Shown piece after piece: positions 27,788 to 37,863 of a stretch of DNA of 64,000 nucleotides. How positions within the stretch are numbered: the first letter of the stretch is position 1; each line of letters begins with the position of its first letter. The notes below the pieces were generated by a model. That model made no database searches. It saw only the letters and a list, made by a program, of their open reading frames with translations, and had not been told where the DNA came from. The stretch spans positions 1,612,001 through 1,676,000 of the forward strand of contig NZ_CP060784.1 in the NCBI RefSeq assembly GCF_014489555.1. Direction: 5' to 3'. The position numbers were made by a program, and so were the translations under genes. This DNA comes from Hymenobacter qilianensis. GTDB lineage: Bacteria; Bacteroidota; Bacteroidia; Cytophagales; Hymenobacteraceae.

Positions 27788-28096
27788 ATGAAACCACTGC
27801 TGGCGCGCGTAGAATCGAAGAAAGTAGACAAGGCTGCCGCAATGCTGAAAGTGTTGGCCCACCCTAAACGCCTCGCAATCGTGGATCTGCTGGGTAAGGA
27901 GGACAAGATGACCGTAACGGAGATCTACCGTTCGCTCGACTTGCCCCAAGCCATTGCTTCTCAGCATCTTATCACTCTGAAAGACCGCGGTATCCTGTCG
28001 TCATTCAAAGTTGGTACTAAGATCTACTACTCCCTGTCCATTCCTAAGCTGCTCGATGTGATCGACTCACTCGAGGATTGCTGCGAATCTATGTAA
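27788..28096 (+). CDS. ArsR-family winged-helix regulator
   Basis: A 102-residue HTH_5 protein: AAAMLKVLAHPKRLAIVDLLG, then MTVTEIYRSLDLPQAIASQHLITLKDRGILSSFKVGTKIYYSL, the full ArsR recognition helix and wing. ArsR proteins repress nearby genes until a metal or other signal is bound. The typical metal-binding ELCVCDL is absent; the only Cys are a CC pair at the C-terminus (EDCCESM). It is divergent from the dehydrogenase gene, so the ~230-base space between them could hold its operator, but no palindrome is obvious there. Confidence 0.88.
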   Translation: MKPLLARVESKKVDKAAAMLKVLAHPKRLAIVDLLGKEDKMTVTEIYRSLDLPQAIASQHLITLKDRGILSSFKVGTKIYYSLSIPKLLDVIDSLEDCCESM

Positions 28097-28116
28097 TCAC
28101 CTGTTTCGCTCACGAA

Positions 28117-28161
28117 ACCAAACGAAAAAAGACCGCTGATAGCGGTCTTTTTTCGTTTGGT
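28117..28161. terminator. extended perfect palindrome acting as terminator
   Basis: Two perfect 21-base arms (ACCAAACGAAAAAAGACCGCT and complement) around the loop GAT, with A and T tracts inside the arms. It follows the arsR-like gene. Confidence 0.9.
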
Positions 28162-28287
28162 GCCAACACCAGGCAAAGGCTTGGGCAATCGTTTTGGTGT
28201 AGCGCGTAGCTTCCGCGTCGCGGATAGCTGAACGACTCGCGTGGGGGGCTTTTTTTAACAACTAAACAACGATACGCGGTGCGGAAG

Positions 28288-29559
28288 CTATGCCGTAGTA
28301 GGCTGGTTTTCTAAGTCGAAGAGTTCGGTGATGATATCAATCACCTGATCGGCTTCGCCGCGCTTGCAGGCAGCTTTTAGCTGGAGCACCGGCTGCTTCA
28401 GAAACTTCTGCATCAAGGAACGGGTAATTTCGTCCATGCGCTTGGCTTCCTCGGGGGCCAATTTCTTCTGGTAGCGGTCCATTTCTTCCTGCCGAATCTG
28501 CTCTAGGGCATTCTTCAGCTTCTGAATGGTAGGCGACACCAGCATTTCCTTGGTCCAGTCGGAAAGGCTGGCAATGCTTTCAGCAATAATAGCGCGTACC
28601 TGTGGCACAGCAGCCAAGCGCCGCTCTAGCGCCGCGCTAGCCTTGCTATGGATAGCGTCGATGTTATATACCAGCACACCGGGCACGTTTTCTACTTCGG
28701 CCTCCACGCTGCGGGGCACCGAGAGGTCGATGAAAAACTTGTAGTTCAGTACGTCGAGGCGCGCCACCATATCGGTGGTGAAGAAGGGCGAGTCGCGGTT
28801 GATAGAGGAAATAACCACGTCGGCGTCTTTCAGGCCCGTTACCAAGTCCTCAAAGTCAAGTACACGCAGACCACACTCGAGAGCTAGCTCTTCGGCCTTA
28901 GTACGGGTCCGGTTGCATATGCTGACATTGGTGAAGAGGCTACTGTCGCCGAGGTGGCGGCATACATCAGCTCCAATTTCACCTAAGCCCACCACCAGAA
29001 TGCGCGGGTTGGCTACATCGGCGGTTAGCTCTTCCACTAGTTCCAACGTGGCGTAAGAAGTAGACGCTGCCCCATCACGGAAGCTGGTCTCTTGCTGTAC
29101 GCGCTTATTGGTGAAGAAGATAGTGTGCATAAGGCGGTGCAAAAACGGGCCCGCGGCGTCCGCATCGGCGGCCCACTGGTAAGCGTTCTTTACCTGATTG
29201 CTGATTTGCAAGTCGCCTACTACTTGAGCATCAAGTCCCATCGCTACCTCAAAAAGGTGCAGAACAGCTGTCTCGTAGGTGTCAAGCACATCGAAGTACG
29301 ACGCATAGGCATGGCTCTCGGGCAAACCCTTGAGATGACCTAAAGCCGTAATGATGGCCGTGCTCTGGTCGTGGTCGGCGGCGTAGTATACCTCCGTTCG
29401 GTTGCAGGTGCTAAGCACGAGCAGGTCGCTGAGACCCAAATCGTGATGGAGCGTATGTAGGAAGCGGCGGCAAGCAGCCTCGTCTAATGCAATAAGCTCC
29501 CGAATTGCTAGGGGCGCTTTCTTGAAAGACAGGCTGACAGCCTTGAATGGGTGGAGCAT
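28288..29559 (-). CDS. hemA: glutamyl-tRNA reductase HemA
   Basis: A 423-residue HemA. It reduces glutamyl-tRNA to glutamate-1-semialdehyde with NADPH, the first step of C5 tetrapyrrole synthesis. The catalytic Cys lies in VLSTCNRTEVYY (about residue 51). The NADPH domain has ILVVGLGEIGADVCRHL, and VISSINRDSPFFT follows. The C-terminal dimerisation helices include QKLKNALEQIRQEEMDRY. The region between its stop and the arsR terminator holds a half-motif GGGGGGCTTTTTTT (about 28242-28255), possibly an unpaired terminator remnant. Confidence 0.95.
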   Translation of the reverse strand: MLHPFKAVSLSFKKAPLAIRELIALDEAACRRFLHTLHHDLGLSDLLVLSTCNRTEVYYAADHDQSTAIITALGHLKGLPESHAYASYFDVLDTYETAVLHLFEVAMGLDAQVVGDLQISNQVKNAYQWAADADAAGPFLHRLMHTIFFTNKRVQQETSFRDGAASTSYATLELVEELTADVANPRILVVGLGEIGADVCRHLGDSSLFTNVSICNRTRTKAEELALECGLRVLDFEDLVTGLKDADVVISSINRDSPFFTTDMVARLDVLNYKFFIDLSVPRSVEAEVENVPGVLVYNIDAIHSKASAALERRLAAVPQVRAIIAESIASLSDWTKEMLVSPTIQKLKNALEQIRQEEMDRYQKKLAPEEAKRMDEITRSLMQKFLKQPVLQLKAACKRGEADQVIDIITELFDLENQPTTA

Positions 29560-29874
29560 AGCTGGTGCTAGTGCGAGAATCAGGGGGCAAAAATACGGCG
29601 GAAATCGCTAGTGTGAAAACAGCCGTTGCTCCATGGTGGTTCGAGATTACGTAAAGTATCGTGTCAAAGGGCGTATAACCAAGCTGGGGGCTTTTTGGTG
29701 CGCAGATAAACTTAAAAAATTCGTGTGGCACTCTCCTGTCAAGCACAACCCTGAAACTCCAACTGGAGCGAAAGCGTCTGCATCGGGCGCGGGCACGTAT
29801 CTTCGTTGCCCGTGCGTTTATAGTTCTTTTGAGCCTCCCGTGGGGGGCATTTTTGCCTTACAGCTTTTCCGCCT

Positions 29875-31059
29875 TTGCTACCGATTTACGATCAGAAGTC
29901 CCGTATTAAACTTGTGGTGCTGGCTGGTGCCCTGCTCATCGCCGCCGCTACGGTTATCTACACCAATATTCTGGTAGGTCGCCTTTCTGAGCGCGAGCAG
30001 CAGCAGATAGACCTGTACGCCAAGGCCCAGCGCTATATTATCAGCACGGAGGAGGAAACCAATCTGGTGTTCGTGCAGGAGCAAATCATTGATGCCAACA
30101 CCACCATTCCTATCATCTTCACGGATGATCAGGGCAATATTCAGGGCACCAAGAATATCGACTTGCCCAAGGGTATGTCAGAAGAAGCTACTATTCGGTT
30201 TCTGCGCGAGCGAATCGAGAAGATGAAGGCCCAGCACCCGCCCATTGTGGTAGAGTACGCGGCGGGGCTGCGGAATTATATTTATTACCAAGACTCCGTG
30301 CTGCTCACGCAGTTGCGCTACTACCCGCTGGTGCAGCTGGCCATTATTGCCTGCCTGGGCGTCATTGCCTACTTCGCCTTCAGCTACTCGCGCAGGGCCG
30401 AGCAAAACCGCGTTTGGGTGGGTCTTGCCAAAGAAACGGCCCACCAGTTGGGCACGCCCTTGAGCAGCCTGATGGCGTGGCACACTTACCTGAAAGAGTC
30501 GGAGACATTCCGAGATGAGCCCATTGTAGAAGAGCTAGGCAAGGATGTGCGGCGTCTGGAAATCATTACGGAGCGCTTCTCCAACATTGGATCGGTGCCC
30601 GTGCTCAAGGATGAGAACATCCTGCAAGTCACCCAAAACGCTATTGCTTATCTGCAAAGCCGGGTATCGAAGAAAGTGGTATTTAAGATTGAAACCAGCC
30701 TGCCTACGCACACGCCGGCTAAGCTCAACATTCCGCTGTTCGATTGGGTGATCGAGAATATCTGCAAAAATGCCATCGATGCCATGGATGGCCGCGGCAG
30801 TATTACCATTCATCTGCGCCGCCCCGCCCGCAACAAGTCCCAGATTGCCATCGACATCACCGACACGGGTAAGGGCATTTCCAAGAGCAAGATTGACCGC
30901 GTTTTCCTGCCCGGCTACACCACCAAAAAGCGCGGCTGGGGCCTGGGACTAGCGTTGGCTAAGCGCATCATCGAGAATTACCACCAAGGCCGACTGTTTG
31001 TGAAATGGTCGGAAGTGGGTAAGGGTACTACCTTTCGAATAATCCTGAACGGTGAGTAA
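29875..31059 (+). CDS. membrane-bound sensor histidine kinase (orphan)
   Basis: A 394-residue kinase. Two hydrophobic segments (about residues 12-32 and 148-168) flank a ~115-residue periplasmic sensor. It is followed by a dimerisation domain with the phosphoacceptor His in GLAKETAHQLGTPLSSLMAW and by an HATPase domain with N box VIENICKNAIDAM, G1 DITDTGKGIS and G2 GWGLGLALAKRI. No response regulator gene is nearby. The start is TTG at 29875, the only initiator ahead of the first membrane segment. A copy of the recurrent motif (GGGGGGCATTTTTGC, about 29842) lies just upstream. Confidence 0.88.
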   Translation: MLPIYDQKSRIKLVVLAGALLIAAATVIYTNILVGRLSEREQQQIDLYAKAQRYIISTEEETNLVFVQEQIIDANTTIPIIFTDDQGNIQGTKNIDLPKGMSEEATIRFLRERIEKMKAQHPPIVVEYAAGLRNYIYYQDSVLLTQLRYYPLVQLAIIACLGVIAYFAFSYSRRAEQNRVWVGLAKETAHQLGTPLSSLMAWHTYLKESETFRDEPIVEELGKDVRRLEIITERFSNIGSVPVLKDENILQVTQNAIAYLQSRVSKKVVFKIETSLPTHTPAKLNIPLFDWVIENICKNAIDAMDGRGSITIHLRRPARNKSQIAIDITDTGKGISKSKIDRVFLPGYTTKKRGWGLGLALAKRIIENYHQGRLFVKWSEVGKGTTFRIILNGE

Positions 31060-31077
31060 AAGATTGATGGCCAGCAA

Positions 31078-32196
31078 CTAACGAGCTATACTGCTGGCGG
31101 CCGGAGTTTCAATCGGCTTCGGGCGGGGCAGCTTCACCTCTTTACGGTTGGTGATTTCCACGTAGCTGTTGCCGCTGACCGGCTTGCCGTTGTGAGTGCC
31201 CGTCACGCGGCACATGCCTTCCCAGTAGCTCATCTTAATACCGGGCAGCAGCTTGAGCGTCAGCTCCTGGTCGAGCATAATCGGCTCAATGGTAAGATCA
31301 TAGCCTTGTTTCGGTACGCGCAGTCGCCACTTGCTGGGGTAGCGCAGCTTGGTGGCCGGGCTGGTCCAGTAGTCGAGGGTTTCGAGCTGAAAATCTTCGG
31401 CGGCCAAGTGCGTATTTTCGGCCTGGGGGCCAAAATGCGAGCCCCCGCTTACGGTCTGGCCCGTGGCTTTGTTGAAAAGCTGATACGCCATAAGTTCCTC
31501 CCGAGGCTCGTCGAGCTGCACGGAAAACCAATCCCAGCCAAGATCTTTCGTGGTCACGGAGTTGCAGTTCCACTGGCGGTCGTACCACAGTTCGCCCTCC
31601 ACCTCTCGGGCCTGCCCGTTGACTTCGATGGTGCCAGCGGCCGTGAGGCGCGGGTAGCTATAGTACCCAGCCTGCGCGACGGGGCCATATTTTTCGTAGC
31701 CCGTACCGCCGTGCAGCAAGATGGCTTTGGCCGGGGTCGTGGTCAGGTTCACCGCTACGCCCGGATGGGAAGCCATGCGCGCTTGCAGATGATAGCGCCC
31801 TTCCTGCCCGCTCAATGTCCAGCGCTCGTCCTTTTTCTTCATCGAGAGGCTAAGCGGGAGCGTGGCGGGCAGCAGCTTAGGCAGCCGCTCCACTTTATAG
31901 TCGTAGCGAAATTGCTTGGTTTGCGGGTCGGTGAGGGCAAAGTTCACCATCTGGTAATCCTGCTTGCCCGAGGGATTGAAGTGGAAGAATACGTACTCTA
32001 CTCCGTAGGTTTCGCCGGTTGCTTTATCCTTCAAATGACCCGTAAAGTACCACCACTCCAGGGAGTTGCGCAGATGTGGTGCTTCTTCCTGCGGTAGCTG
32101 GGCGCGTTCGGTAAAAACATCATGTTTATTAGTTGGCTTAAGCGTGCAGGCAGTAGCAAGGAATAGCGATAGGGCAAGCAGCAGAATATTTCTCAT
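31078..32196 (-). CDS. CrtC/AttH-type lipocalin lipoprotein
   Basis: A 372-residue lipoprotein (signal MRNILLLALSLFLATAC). It matches the hydroxyneurosporene/AttH double-lipocalin family (CrtC-like): HLRNSLEWWYFTGHLKD, VFFHFN, GWDWFSVQLDE and SYWEGMCRVTG are conserved blocks. Some members hydrate carotenoids; most are of unknown ligand. With no carotenoid genes nearby I would not assign carotenoid hydratase activity. The ATG at 32196 gives the lipobox at the right distance; an upstream in-frame ATG would not. Confidence 0.85.
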   Translation of the reverse strand: MRNILLLALSLFLATACTLKPTNKHDVFTERAQLPQEEAPHLRNSLEWWYFTGHLKDKATGETYGVEYVFFHFNPSGKQDYQMVNFALTDPQTKQFRYDYKVERLPKLLPATLPLSLSMKKKDERWTLSGQEGRYHLQARMASHPGVAVNLTTTPAKAILLHGGTGYEKYGPVAQAGYYSYPRLTAAGTIEVNGQAREVEGELWYDRQWNCNSVTTKDLGWDWFSVQLDEPREELMAYQLFNKATGQTVSGGSHFGPQAENTHLAAEDFQLETLDYWTSPATKLRYPSKWRLRVPKQGYDLTIEPIMLDQELTLKLLPGIKMSYWEGMCRVTGTHNGKPVSGNSYVEITNRKEVKLPRPKPIETPAASSIAR

Positions 32197-32236
32197 ACCC
32201 CGGAATAATGCCTTTAGGGGGCAAAAGGTTTGCTGC

Positions 32237-32992
32237 CTACTGGCGAAAAGCATTACGCACCCTATGCCATATAGCGCGCGGATGCCACGGCCAGGGTTTG
32301 CGAGAAGTGTAATCTGCTATTATGAATCGGCCTTTCGTGTCCGTATCGAGGCTTATCTTAATTGCTCTTTGTCGCTGTGGGGTGTCATCCAGGGTTATTT
32401 CTTTACTGACGTAGCCAATCGATGAAAAGACTAATGCTTGTCCAGCAGCCAGGGTCGAAATCTCCAGCTCAAAAGTACCGTCGCTGTTAGTCGAAGTACC
32501 GATTGAGGTGTTTTTGAGCAGCACTGTTACGCCCGGCAGACCCTCCCCCGAGTTATTATCTGTAACGGAGCCGCGCACCACCGTGGGGGGCAAATTCAGG
32601 GCAAGCGGCTCCACTCGGCGCGGTACTGCCACCATTCCCATCGTTATGATGTGTTGTTCCGTTGGGGTGATACGCTGAGCCTGGGTCTCGACGGCGGCTC
32701 CGGCCTGCAAACCGGCTACAGCCGCTGTGGCAGCCAGCCATGTAGGCCAGCGGGAAGCCCGTACGGCCACTACCAGTAGCGGCCTGTTCAGTTGCTGGGT
32801 TGCAAACCGCCCGCAGGTCCGGCCCGACTCTTCACGCTGAAACCACCCGATTACTTCGGCATCAGTCATACCTGAGAAGTCAACTACTTCTTTGTCGCAG
32901 GCGGCGCAGTGGCGACCTTGGGCGGCGGGCGTCATCTGAGCCCAGCTCTCGTGGCAGGGCTGCGGAATAGTGATGGTAGGGCGGTGCGGCAT
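32237..32992 (-). CDS. CarboxypepD_reg-like protein with N-terminal Cys cluster
   Basis: A 251-residue protein. The N-terminal ~75 residues carry [27 protein letters not shown] and GRTCGRF, a Cys cluster found at the start of many Bacteroidota membrane proteins. A hydrophobic segment (about 80-103, [16 protein letters not shown]) follows, and then a carboxypeptidase-regulatory-like beta-sandwich: [36 protein letters not shown], with the final [13 protein letters not shown] typical of TonB-receptor plug extensions. Its function is unknown. Its stop lies 41 bases from the start of the CrtC-like gene on the same strand. Confidence 0.75.
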   Translation of the reverse strand: MPHRPTITIPQPCHESWAQMTPAAQGRHCAACDKEVVDFSGMTDAEVIGWFQREESGRTCGRFATQQLNRPLLVVAVRASRWPTWLAATAAVAGLQAGAAVETQAQRITPTEQHIITMGMVAVPRRVEPLALNLPPTVVRGSVTDNNSGEGLPGVTVLLKNTSIGTSTNSDGTFELEISTLAAGQALVFSSIGYVSKEITLDDTPQRQRAIKISLDTDTKGRFIIADYTSRKPWPWHPRAIWHRVRNAFRQ

Positions 32993-33216
32993 GGCAGCTA
33001 GCGTTTACAGGTTTCCCAGTTGATGCCGCCTTGCCACCGATTCCATACGGATCAGCCAGAATTTTTAAGCTGAAAGTTGAGTCAAGACGCAGTGCTCAGT
33101 TGCCTGCTTCTAAATCCAGAGGCTGGCACAGATGCAATAAGCTGCTGTCGGGTTATGCAGCCCCGCCGCAATATTCTTTATCTTTTGCCCCCAAACCTCC
33201 GCTTCTCACCTTCCGA

Positions 33217-34965
33217 ATGAGTTCTTTCTCCTCCCTCTTCCGTCGTAAAGACATTTCCGCCATCCTGCAAAACCCGCCCGTCGATACGGCCGTCCACCCC
33301 GGCAGCACCGAGGAAGGCGCCCTGGAGCGCAACCTTACCGTGCGCGACCTCACGGCGCTGGGTATCGCTGCCGTCATTGGGGCCGGTATTTTCAGCACCA
33401 TCGGCAACGCCAGCCACGATGGCGGCCCGGCGGTGTCGCTGCTGTTTATATTCACCGCTATTGCCTGCGCGTTTTCGGCCTTGTGCTACGCGCAGTTTGC
33501 TGCCACCATTCCCATAAGCGGCTCGGCTTACACCTACGCCTACGCCTCTTTTGGAGAGCTTACCGCCTGGATAATTGGCTGGGCCCTGATTATGGAATAT
33601 GCGGTGGGCAACATCGTGGTAGCCATCTCCTGGTCTGATTACTTCACTGGGCTCATGCAAGGCATTGGCTTAGAGGTGCCTGCTTACTTAAGTATGGGTT
33701 TTCAGAGCGCCTACCAAGGCTACCACAACGTGCTGGAGCTGATGATGGCCGGGCGGCCGCTCACCGAAGCCTCACCGGCCGATATGGCCGGCTATCAAAC
33801 TTGGATTGCCGCCCCCGAACTCACTGATTCCCTGCGCCTGGTCATTGATTTACCTGCTTTCGGCATCACGTTCCTCATTACCTGCCTTGTATATGTAGGA
33901 ATTAAAGAGTCAAAAAACGCTTCCAATCTCTTGGTGCTGCTCAAACTCATTGTGGTGGCAATCGTGATTATTGTAGGCGTTTTCTATGTAAATACCGGCA
34001 ACTGGACACCCTTTGCGCCCAACGGCGTGAGTGGCGTGCTCAAAGGCGTATCGGCCGTATTCTTCGCCTACATCGGCTTCGACGCCATCAGCACCACGGC
34101 CGAAGAGTGCAAGAACCCGCAGCGCGACTTGCCCCGCGCCATGATCTATGCGTTGATTATTTGCACCATTCTGTACGTGATTATCACGCTGGTACTTACC
34201 GGTATGGTGTCGTATAAAGAGCTAGGCGTAGGCGACCCGCTGGCTTTTGTTTTCACCAAAGTTGGCCTGCCTAAGCTGGCTGGCTTGGTAGCGGTAAGCG
34301 CCATTTTTGCTATGGCTTCGGTGCTGCTTGTGTTTCAGATTGGTCAGCCCCGCATCTGGATGTCGATGTCGCGCGACGGGCTTTTGCCCCCCGTGTTTGC
34401 CCGCGTACATCCCCGCTTCCGCACGCCATCGTTTAGCACCATCGTAACCGGCCTATTCGTGGGCATCCCGGCTTTGCTGCTCAACATGGACCTGGTAATC
34501 GACCTGACCAGCATTGGTACCTTATTCGCTTTTGCGCTGGTGTGCGGCGGTATTCTGCTGATTGACCCGCACGGCACTTCCGAGGCTCGGTTCAAGGTAC
34601 CTTACCTCAACGGCAAGTTTCTGGTGCCGCTCGTGGTGCTTGTGGGGGGCTTTTTATTGCTGACTTACAACGGCGAGCAAGTAGCCGAGTTCGGTCGCGC
34701 CGTACGCGGCGACAGTGGCTACGAAGGCTTCCGCCACTACATCCCGATGCTGGTGTTCCTGGGCTTCTGCGTGTATCTGAGCATTGCTTCCTTCCGCAAC
34801 CGGCTGTCGTTGCTGCCGGTGCTGGGCCTGCTCACCAATCTTTACCTGATGACGCAATTGGGCGTGAGCAACTGGCTGCTGTTTTTTGCCTGGCTGGTGA
34901 TGGGCCTCGGCGTGTACTTTGGCTATGGCTACAAGCACAGCAAGCTGGGGATGAAGAAGCCCTGA
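33217..34965 (+). CDS. APC-family amino acid permease
   Basis: A 582-residue transporter with about 12-14 hydrophobic segments. The family start [22 protein letters not shown] (helix I with the [11 protein letters not shown] binding motif) lies near residue 45, and [28 protein letters not shown], the classic cationic-amino-acid-transporter block, near 285-315. It imports amino acids by proton symport or exchange; the substrate cannot be told. The ATG at 33217 is preceded by TCTTTTGCCCCC, a motif copy that may overlap the promoter. The long upstream frame is not coding. Confidence 0.92.
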   Translation: MSSFSSLFRRKDISAILQNPPVDTAVHPGSTEEGALERNLTVRDLTALGIAAVIGAGIFSTIGNASHDGGPAVSLLFIFTAIACAFSALCYAQFAATIPISGSAYTYAYASFGELTAWIIGWALIMEYAVGNIVVAISWSDYFTGLMQGIGLEVPAYLSMGFQSAYQGYHNVLELMMAGRPLTEASPADMAGYQTWIAAPELTDSLRLVIDLPAFGITFLITCLVYVGIKESKNASNLLVLLKLIVVAIVIIVGVFYVNTGNWTPFAPNGVSGVLKGVSAVFFAYIGFDAISTTAEECKNPQRDLPRAMIYALIICTILYVIITLVLTGMVSYKELGVGDPLAFVFTKVGLPKLAGLVAVSAIFAMASVLLVFQIGQPRIWMSMSRDGLLPPVFARVHPRFRTPSFSTIVTGLFVGIPALLLNMDLVIDLTSIGTLFAFALVCGGILLIDPHGTSEARFKVPYLNGKFLVPLVVLVGGFLLLTYNGEQVAEFGRAVRGDSGYEGFRHYIPMLVFLGFCVYLSIASFRNRLSLLPVLGLLTNLYLMTQLGVSNWLLFFAWLVMGLGVYFGYGYKHSKLGMKKP

Positions 34966-35134
34966 TGGCTAGTTATGATAGTCTGTATTTAAAAGTCAGG
35001 TAGTTACAAGCCATTGTAGCCTGTCGGGGCATTTGCTGCGCGTCAGATAGTTTGTATTTTGTAGTACCCAAACAGGCTCCTTATTATTCCTTTAGCAATT
35101 ACTACCTACAGCTTTGCTGTCAATTATCCTCTGC

Positions 35135-36207
35135 ATGATTAATGTAACAAAAACATATCTGCCACCCTTAGAGGAATATACAGCATATCTTCAGGGTATT
35201 TGGGATAGGACATGGATAACGAACTATGGACCGTTGGTGCTGGAACTGGAGGAAAAGCTAAAGGCTCATTTAGGCGTCAAGCATTTATTCTTTGTTGCCA
35301 ATGGCACAATAGCCTTGCAAATCGCTATTAAGGCTTTAGAGCTAAAAGGAGAAGTTATCACAACACCGTTTTCCTACGTTGCTACAACCTCCAGCATTGT
35401 ATGGGAGGGGTGCAAGCCGACATTTGTCGACATCCAGCAGGATACGCTTTGCCTTGATCCACAATTGGTAGAACAAGCTATTACCCCGCGTACGAGCGCC
35501 ATTTTAGCCACACACGTTTATGGCAATCCCTGTGATGTAGAAGCCATTGAAGCCATTGCGCAGAAGCATCAATTAAAGGTTATCTACGATGCTGCCCATG
35601 CTTTTGGAGTGCAATACAAAGGTCAATCACTGCTAAACTTCGGCGATGTATCTACCTTAAGTTTTCACGCGACCAAGCTGTTTCACACAGGGGAAGGGGG
35701 GCAATTATTACCGATGATGATGAGCTAGCACATAAGATCTCATATATGAGTAACTTCGGTCACGATGGACCAGAAAGGTTCTTAGGACTGGGAATCAACG
35801 GGAAAAATTCAGAATTACATGCTGCCATGGGGCTGTGTGTATTACCCAAAGTGTCCGACTTAGCTCGTCGTAGGCAGGAAATCAGTAAGCACTATGATCA
35901 GTTGCTTGATGGCCTCGGGTTGGTGAGGCCACTGATTGCTAAGGATGTACTCTATAACTATGCATATTATCCTGTGATCTTTCCGAACGAAGAAAAAATG
36001 CTCACGGTGATACATGCCCTTAACGCTCAGCAGATCTTTCCGCGGCGATATTTTTATCCGCCTCTATCTGAATTGAATTATGTTGAGAAGCAGGAAGGCA
36101 AAGTTGCCCAGAGTATCTCCCCACGTATTCTTTGCTTGCCTCTCGCCCATGATTTGTCTAGCTCATCGGTTGTGCAAATAGTTGCTATAATAAAAGAAAA
36201 CTTATAG
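35135..36207 (+). CDS. DegT/DnrJ/EryC1 sugar aminotransferase, interrupted by a -1 frameshift
   Basis: A PLP-dependent aminotransferase of about 358 residues after repair, probably acting on a nucleotide-4-keto or 3-keto sugar. It has DRTWITNYGPLVLELEEKL, FVANGTIALQIAIKAL, TTPFSYVATTSSI, the cofactor-binding DAAHAFGV and the Schiff-base Lys in SFHATKLFHTGEGG. The break lies at 35696-35701, where six G should be seven to continue as AIITDDDELAHKISYMSNFG. It heads the sugar cluster. Base composition begins to fall here relative to the upstream genes. Confidence 0.85.
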
Positions 36208-36208
36208 A

Positions 36209-36907
36209 ATGAAAATAGCGATAATGCAGCCTTATATTTTTCCTTATATTGGTTATTTTCAATTAATAAATGCTGTAGACAAGTTTGTTATATATGATGA
36301 TGTTAATTATATCAAGCAAGGCTGGATCAATCGGAACAATATTCTAATTAATGGCGTAAAATCAATGTTCACCATCCCGCTTGAAGGGGCTGGCTCGAAC
36401 AAGCTCATTTACGAGCTTGCGCCAAAAAATTTAGCTTATTGGAATAAAAATTTTATAAAAACGATTGAGCAAAATTACAAAAAGGCCCCGTTCTTTAGTA
36501 AGGCGTTCGACATAGTACGAACTGTTTTTGATTCGAACTATGCTAGCATATCAGAGTTGAATTATTGCAGCATTAAAAGCGTCGTTGAATATCTGGATAT
36601 AAAAACTCAACTGATAAAAACATCGAGAATATATGAAAACAAAGATTTGCAATCCGAAAAGAGAGTAATAGATATTTGTTTAAAAGAGAGAGCGGAAGAA
36701 TATATTAACGCAATTGGCGGGACTTCTCTATATTCCAGAGATAATTTTTTGGAAAGGGGACTTAAGCTCTGCTTTTTAAAATCTGATCCTATTGTTTATC
36801 ATCAATCGAACAAATTCTGTATTCAAGATTTGTCGATGATAGACGTTATGATGTTTAATTCGCCTGCTGTCATTAGTGGATATTTAGCTAAATATAAGCT
36901 CATATGA
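36209..36907 (+). CDS. WbqC family protein
   Basis: A 232-residue WbqC-like protein: MKIAIMQPYIFPYIGYFQLI, then DDVNYIKQGWINRNNI and the C-terminal SMIDVMMFNSP are hallmarks. WbqC genes sit in O-antigen and nucleotide-sugar clusters. The fold is unlike known glycosyltransferases and the reaction is not firmly established. It begins one base after the aminotransferase stop and overlaps the next gene by four bases. It is markedly AT-rich. Confidence 0.88.
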   Translation: MKIAIMQPYIFPYIGYFQLINAVDKFVIYDDVNYIKQGWINRNNILINGVKSMFTIPLEGAGSNKLIYELAPKNLAYWNKNFIKTIEQNYKKAPFFSKAFDIVRTVFDSNYASISELNYCSIKSVVEYLDIKTQLIKTSRIYENKDLQSEKRVIDICLKERAEEYINAIGGTSLYSRDNFLERGLKLCFLKSDPIVYHQSNKFCIQDLSMIDVMMFNSPAVISGYLAKYKLI

Positions 36908-37863
36908 ATAGTGTTGGCGGCTATTTCGGACTGGAATTATCTAGAAAGAACGAGTACCACGATAATGCGATCAGGCTGAATACTGGTCGGAATGCTTTAG
37001 AATACATAATAAGGGCAAAAGGATTATTGAAAATATATTTGCCTTTCTTTAGCTGTGATGTGTTGCTGGAGCCAATAGAAAGGGTGGGAATAGAGTATGA
37101 GTTCTACTCTATAAGCGAATGTTTTGAGCCGATATTCGATTTTAAAAAAATAAAAAAACATCAAGCATTATTATATATTAACTATTTTGGCTTAAAAAAC
37201 AAATTTATTAATGGGTTGCAAGATATTGCAGGTAATGTAATTATAGATAATTCGCAATCTTTCTTTTCTGCTCCACTTGCGCAGATGGATACATTTTATT
37301 CGCCAAGAAAATTTTTTGGTGTTCCAGATGGCGCTTATCTGTATACAGACACTTTATTATTCGATGATATAAAGATGGACACCTCATTCGAAAGGTTCGA
37401 GCATCTATTACGGAGGATTGATGTTGGAGCAGAAAATGGATATGATTATTTTATTAAAAATGACAAAAGCTTGTCAGGTAAGCCTATTTTGCAAATGTCT
37501 AATTTAACAAGGAGCTTGTTGCAATCAATTGAATATCCTTGTATTATTTTAAAAAGAAGGGAAAATTTCATTTTTTTACATCAATTGTTAAAAAAACATA
37601 ACACTTTAAAAATTTATCTAGAAGATGAAGATGTGCCTATGGCTTATCCATTTTATTCAAAAAAGCCGAAAGTAAGGAGTCAGCTATTAGCAAATAAGGT
37701 GTTTACTCCCATTTATTGGAAGAACGTTCTTTCATGGGTTGATAATAATACTGTCGAGTACGATTATGTTGAAAACATAGTTTATTTGCCCATCGACCAG
37801 AGGTATGGCTTAGATGACCTTATAAGGGTCGTTGAACTAATAGAAGATGAATTAGGTAGATGA
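36904..37863 (+). CDS. PLP-aminotransferase-fold protein, divergent
   Basis: A 319-residue protein with the outline of a DegT-like aminotransferase but very divergent. TGRNALEYIIRAKG stands where the cofactor phosphate loop is expected, then IYLPFFSCDVLLEPIE, IIDNSQSFFS in place of the DAAH block, and SPRKFFGVPDGAYLY, in which Lys 137 or so could be the Schiff-base Lys (compare SFHATKLF..GEGG). It is much shorter than a normal DegT enzyme (~370-400). Start and stop overlap both neighbours by four bases (ATGA), implying translational coupling. Activity is unproven. Codon usage is strongly AT-biased. Confidence 0.6.
   Translation: MNSVGGYFGLELSRKNEYHDNAIRLNTGRNALEYIIRAKGLLKIYLPFFSCDVLLEPIERVGIEYEFYSISECFEPIFDFKKIKKHQALLYINYFGLKNKFINGLQDIAGNVIIDNSQSFFSAPLAQMDTFYSPRKFFGVPDGAYLYTDTLLFDDIKMDTSFERFEHLLRRIDVGAENGYDYFIKNDKSLSGKPILQMSNLTRSLLQSIEYPCIILKRRENFIFLHQLLKKHNTLKIYLEDEDVPMAYPFYSKKPKVRSQLLANKVFTPIYWKNVLSWVDNNTVEYDYVENIVYLPIDQRYGLDDLIRVVELIEDELGR

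Noticed and set aside
29633..29874. Coding region or structured RNA between hemA and the histidine kinase
   Set aside because: The plus-strand frame here lacks any recognisable pattern and overlaps the kinase start out of frame. Only two motif copies (29684, 29838) are visible.
31192..32097. 301-codon plus-strand frame opposite the CrtC/AttH gene
   Set aside because: The opposite strand encodes a clear lipoprotein with conserved WWYFTG and GWDWFSV blocks; this frame is a shadow.
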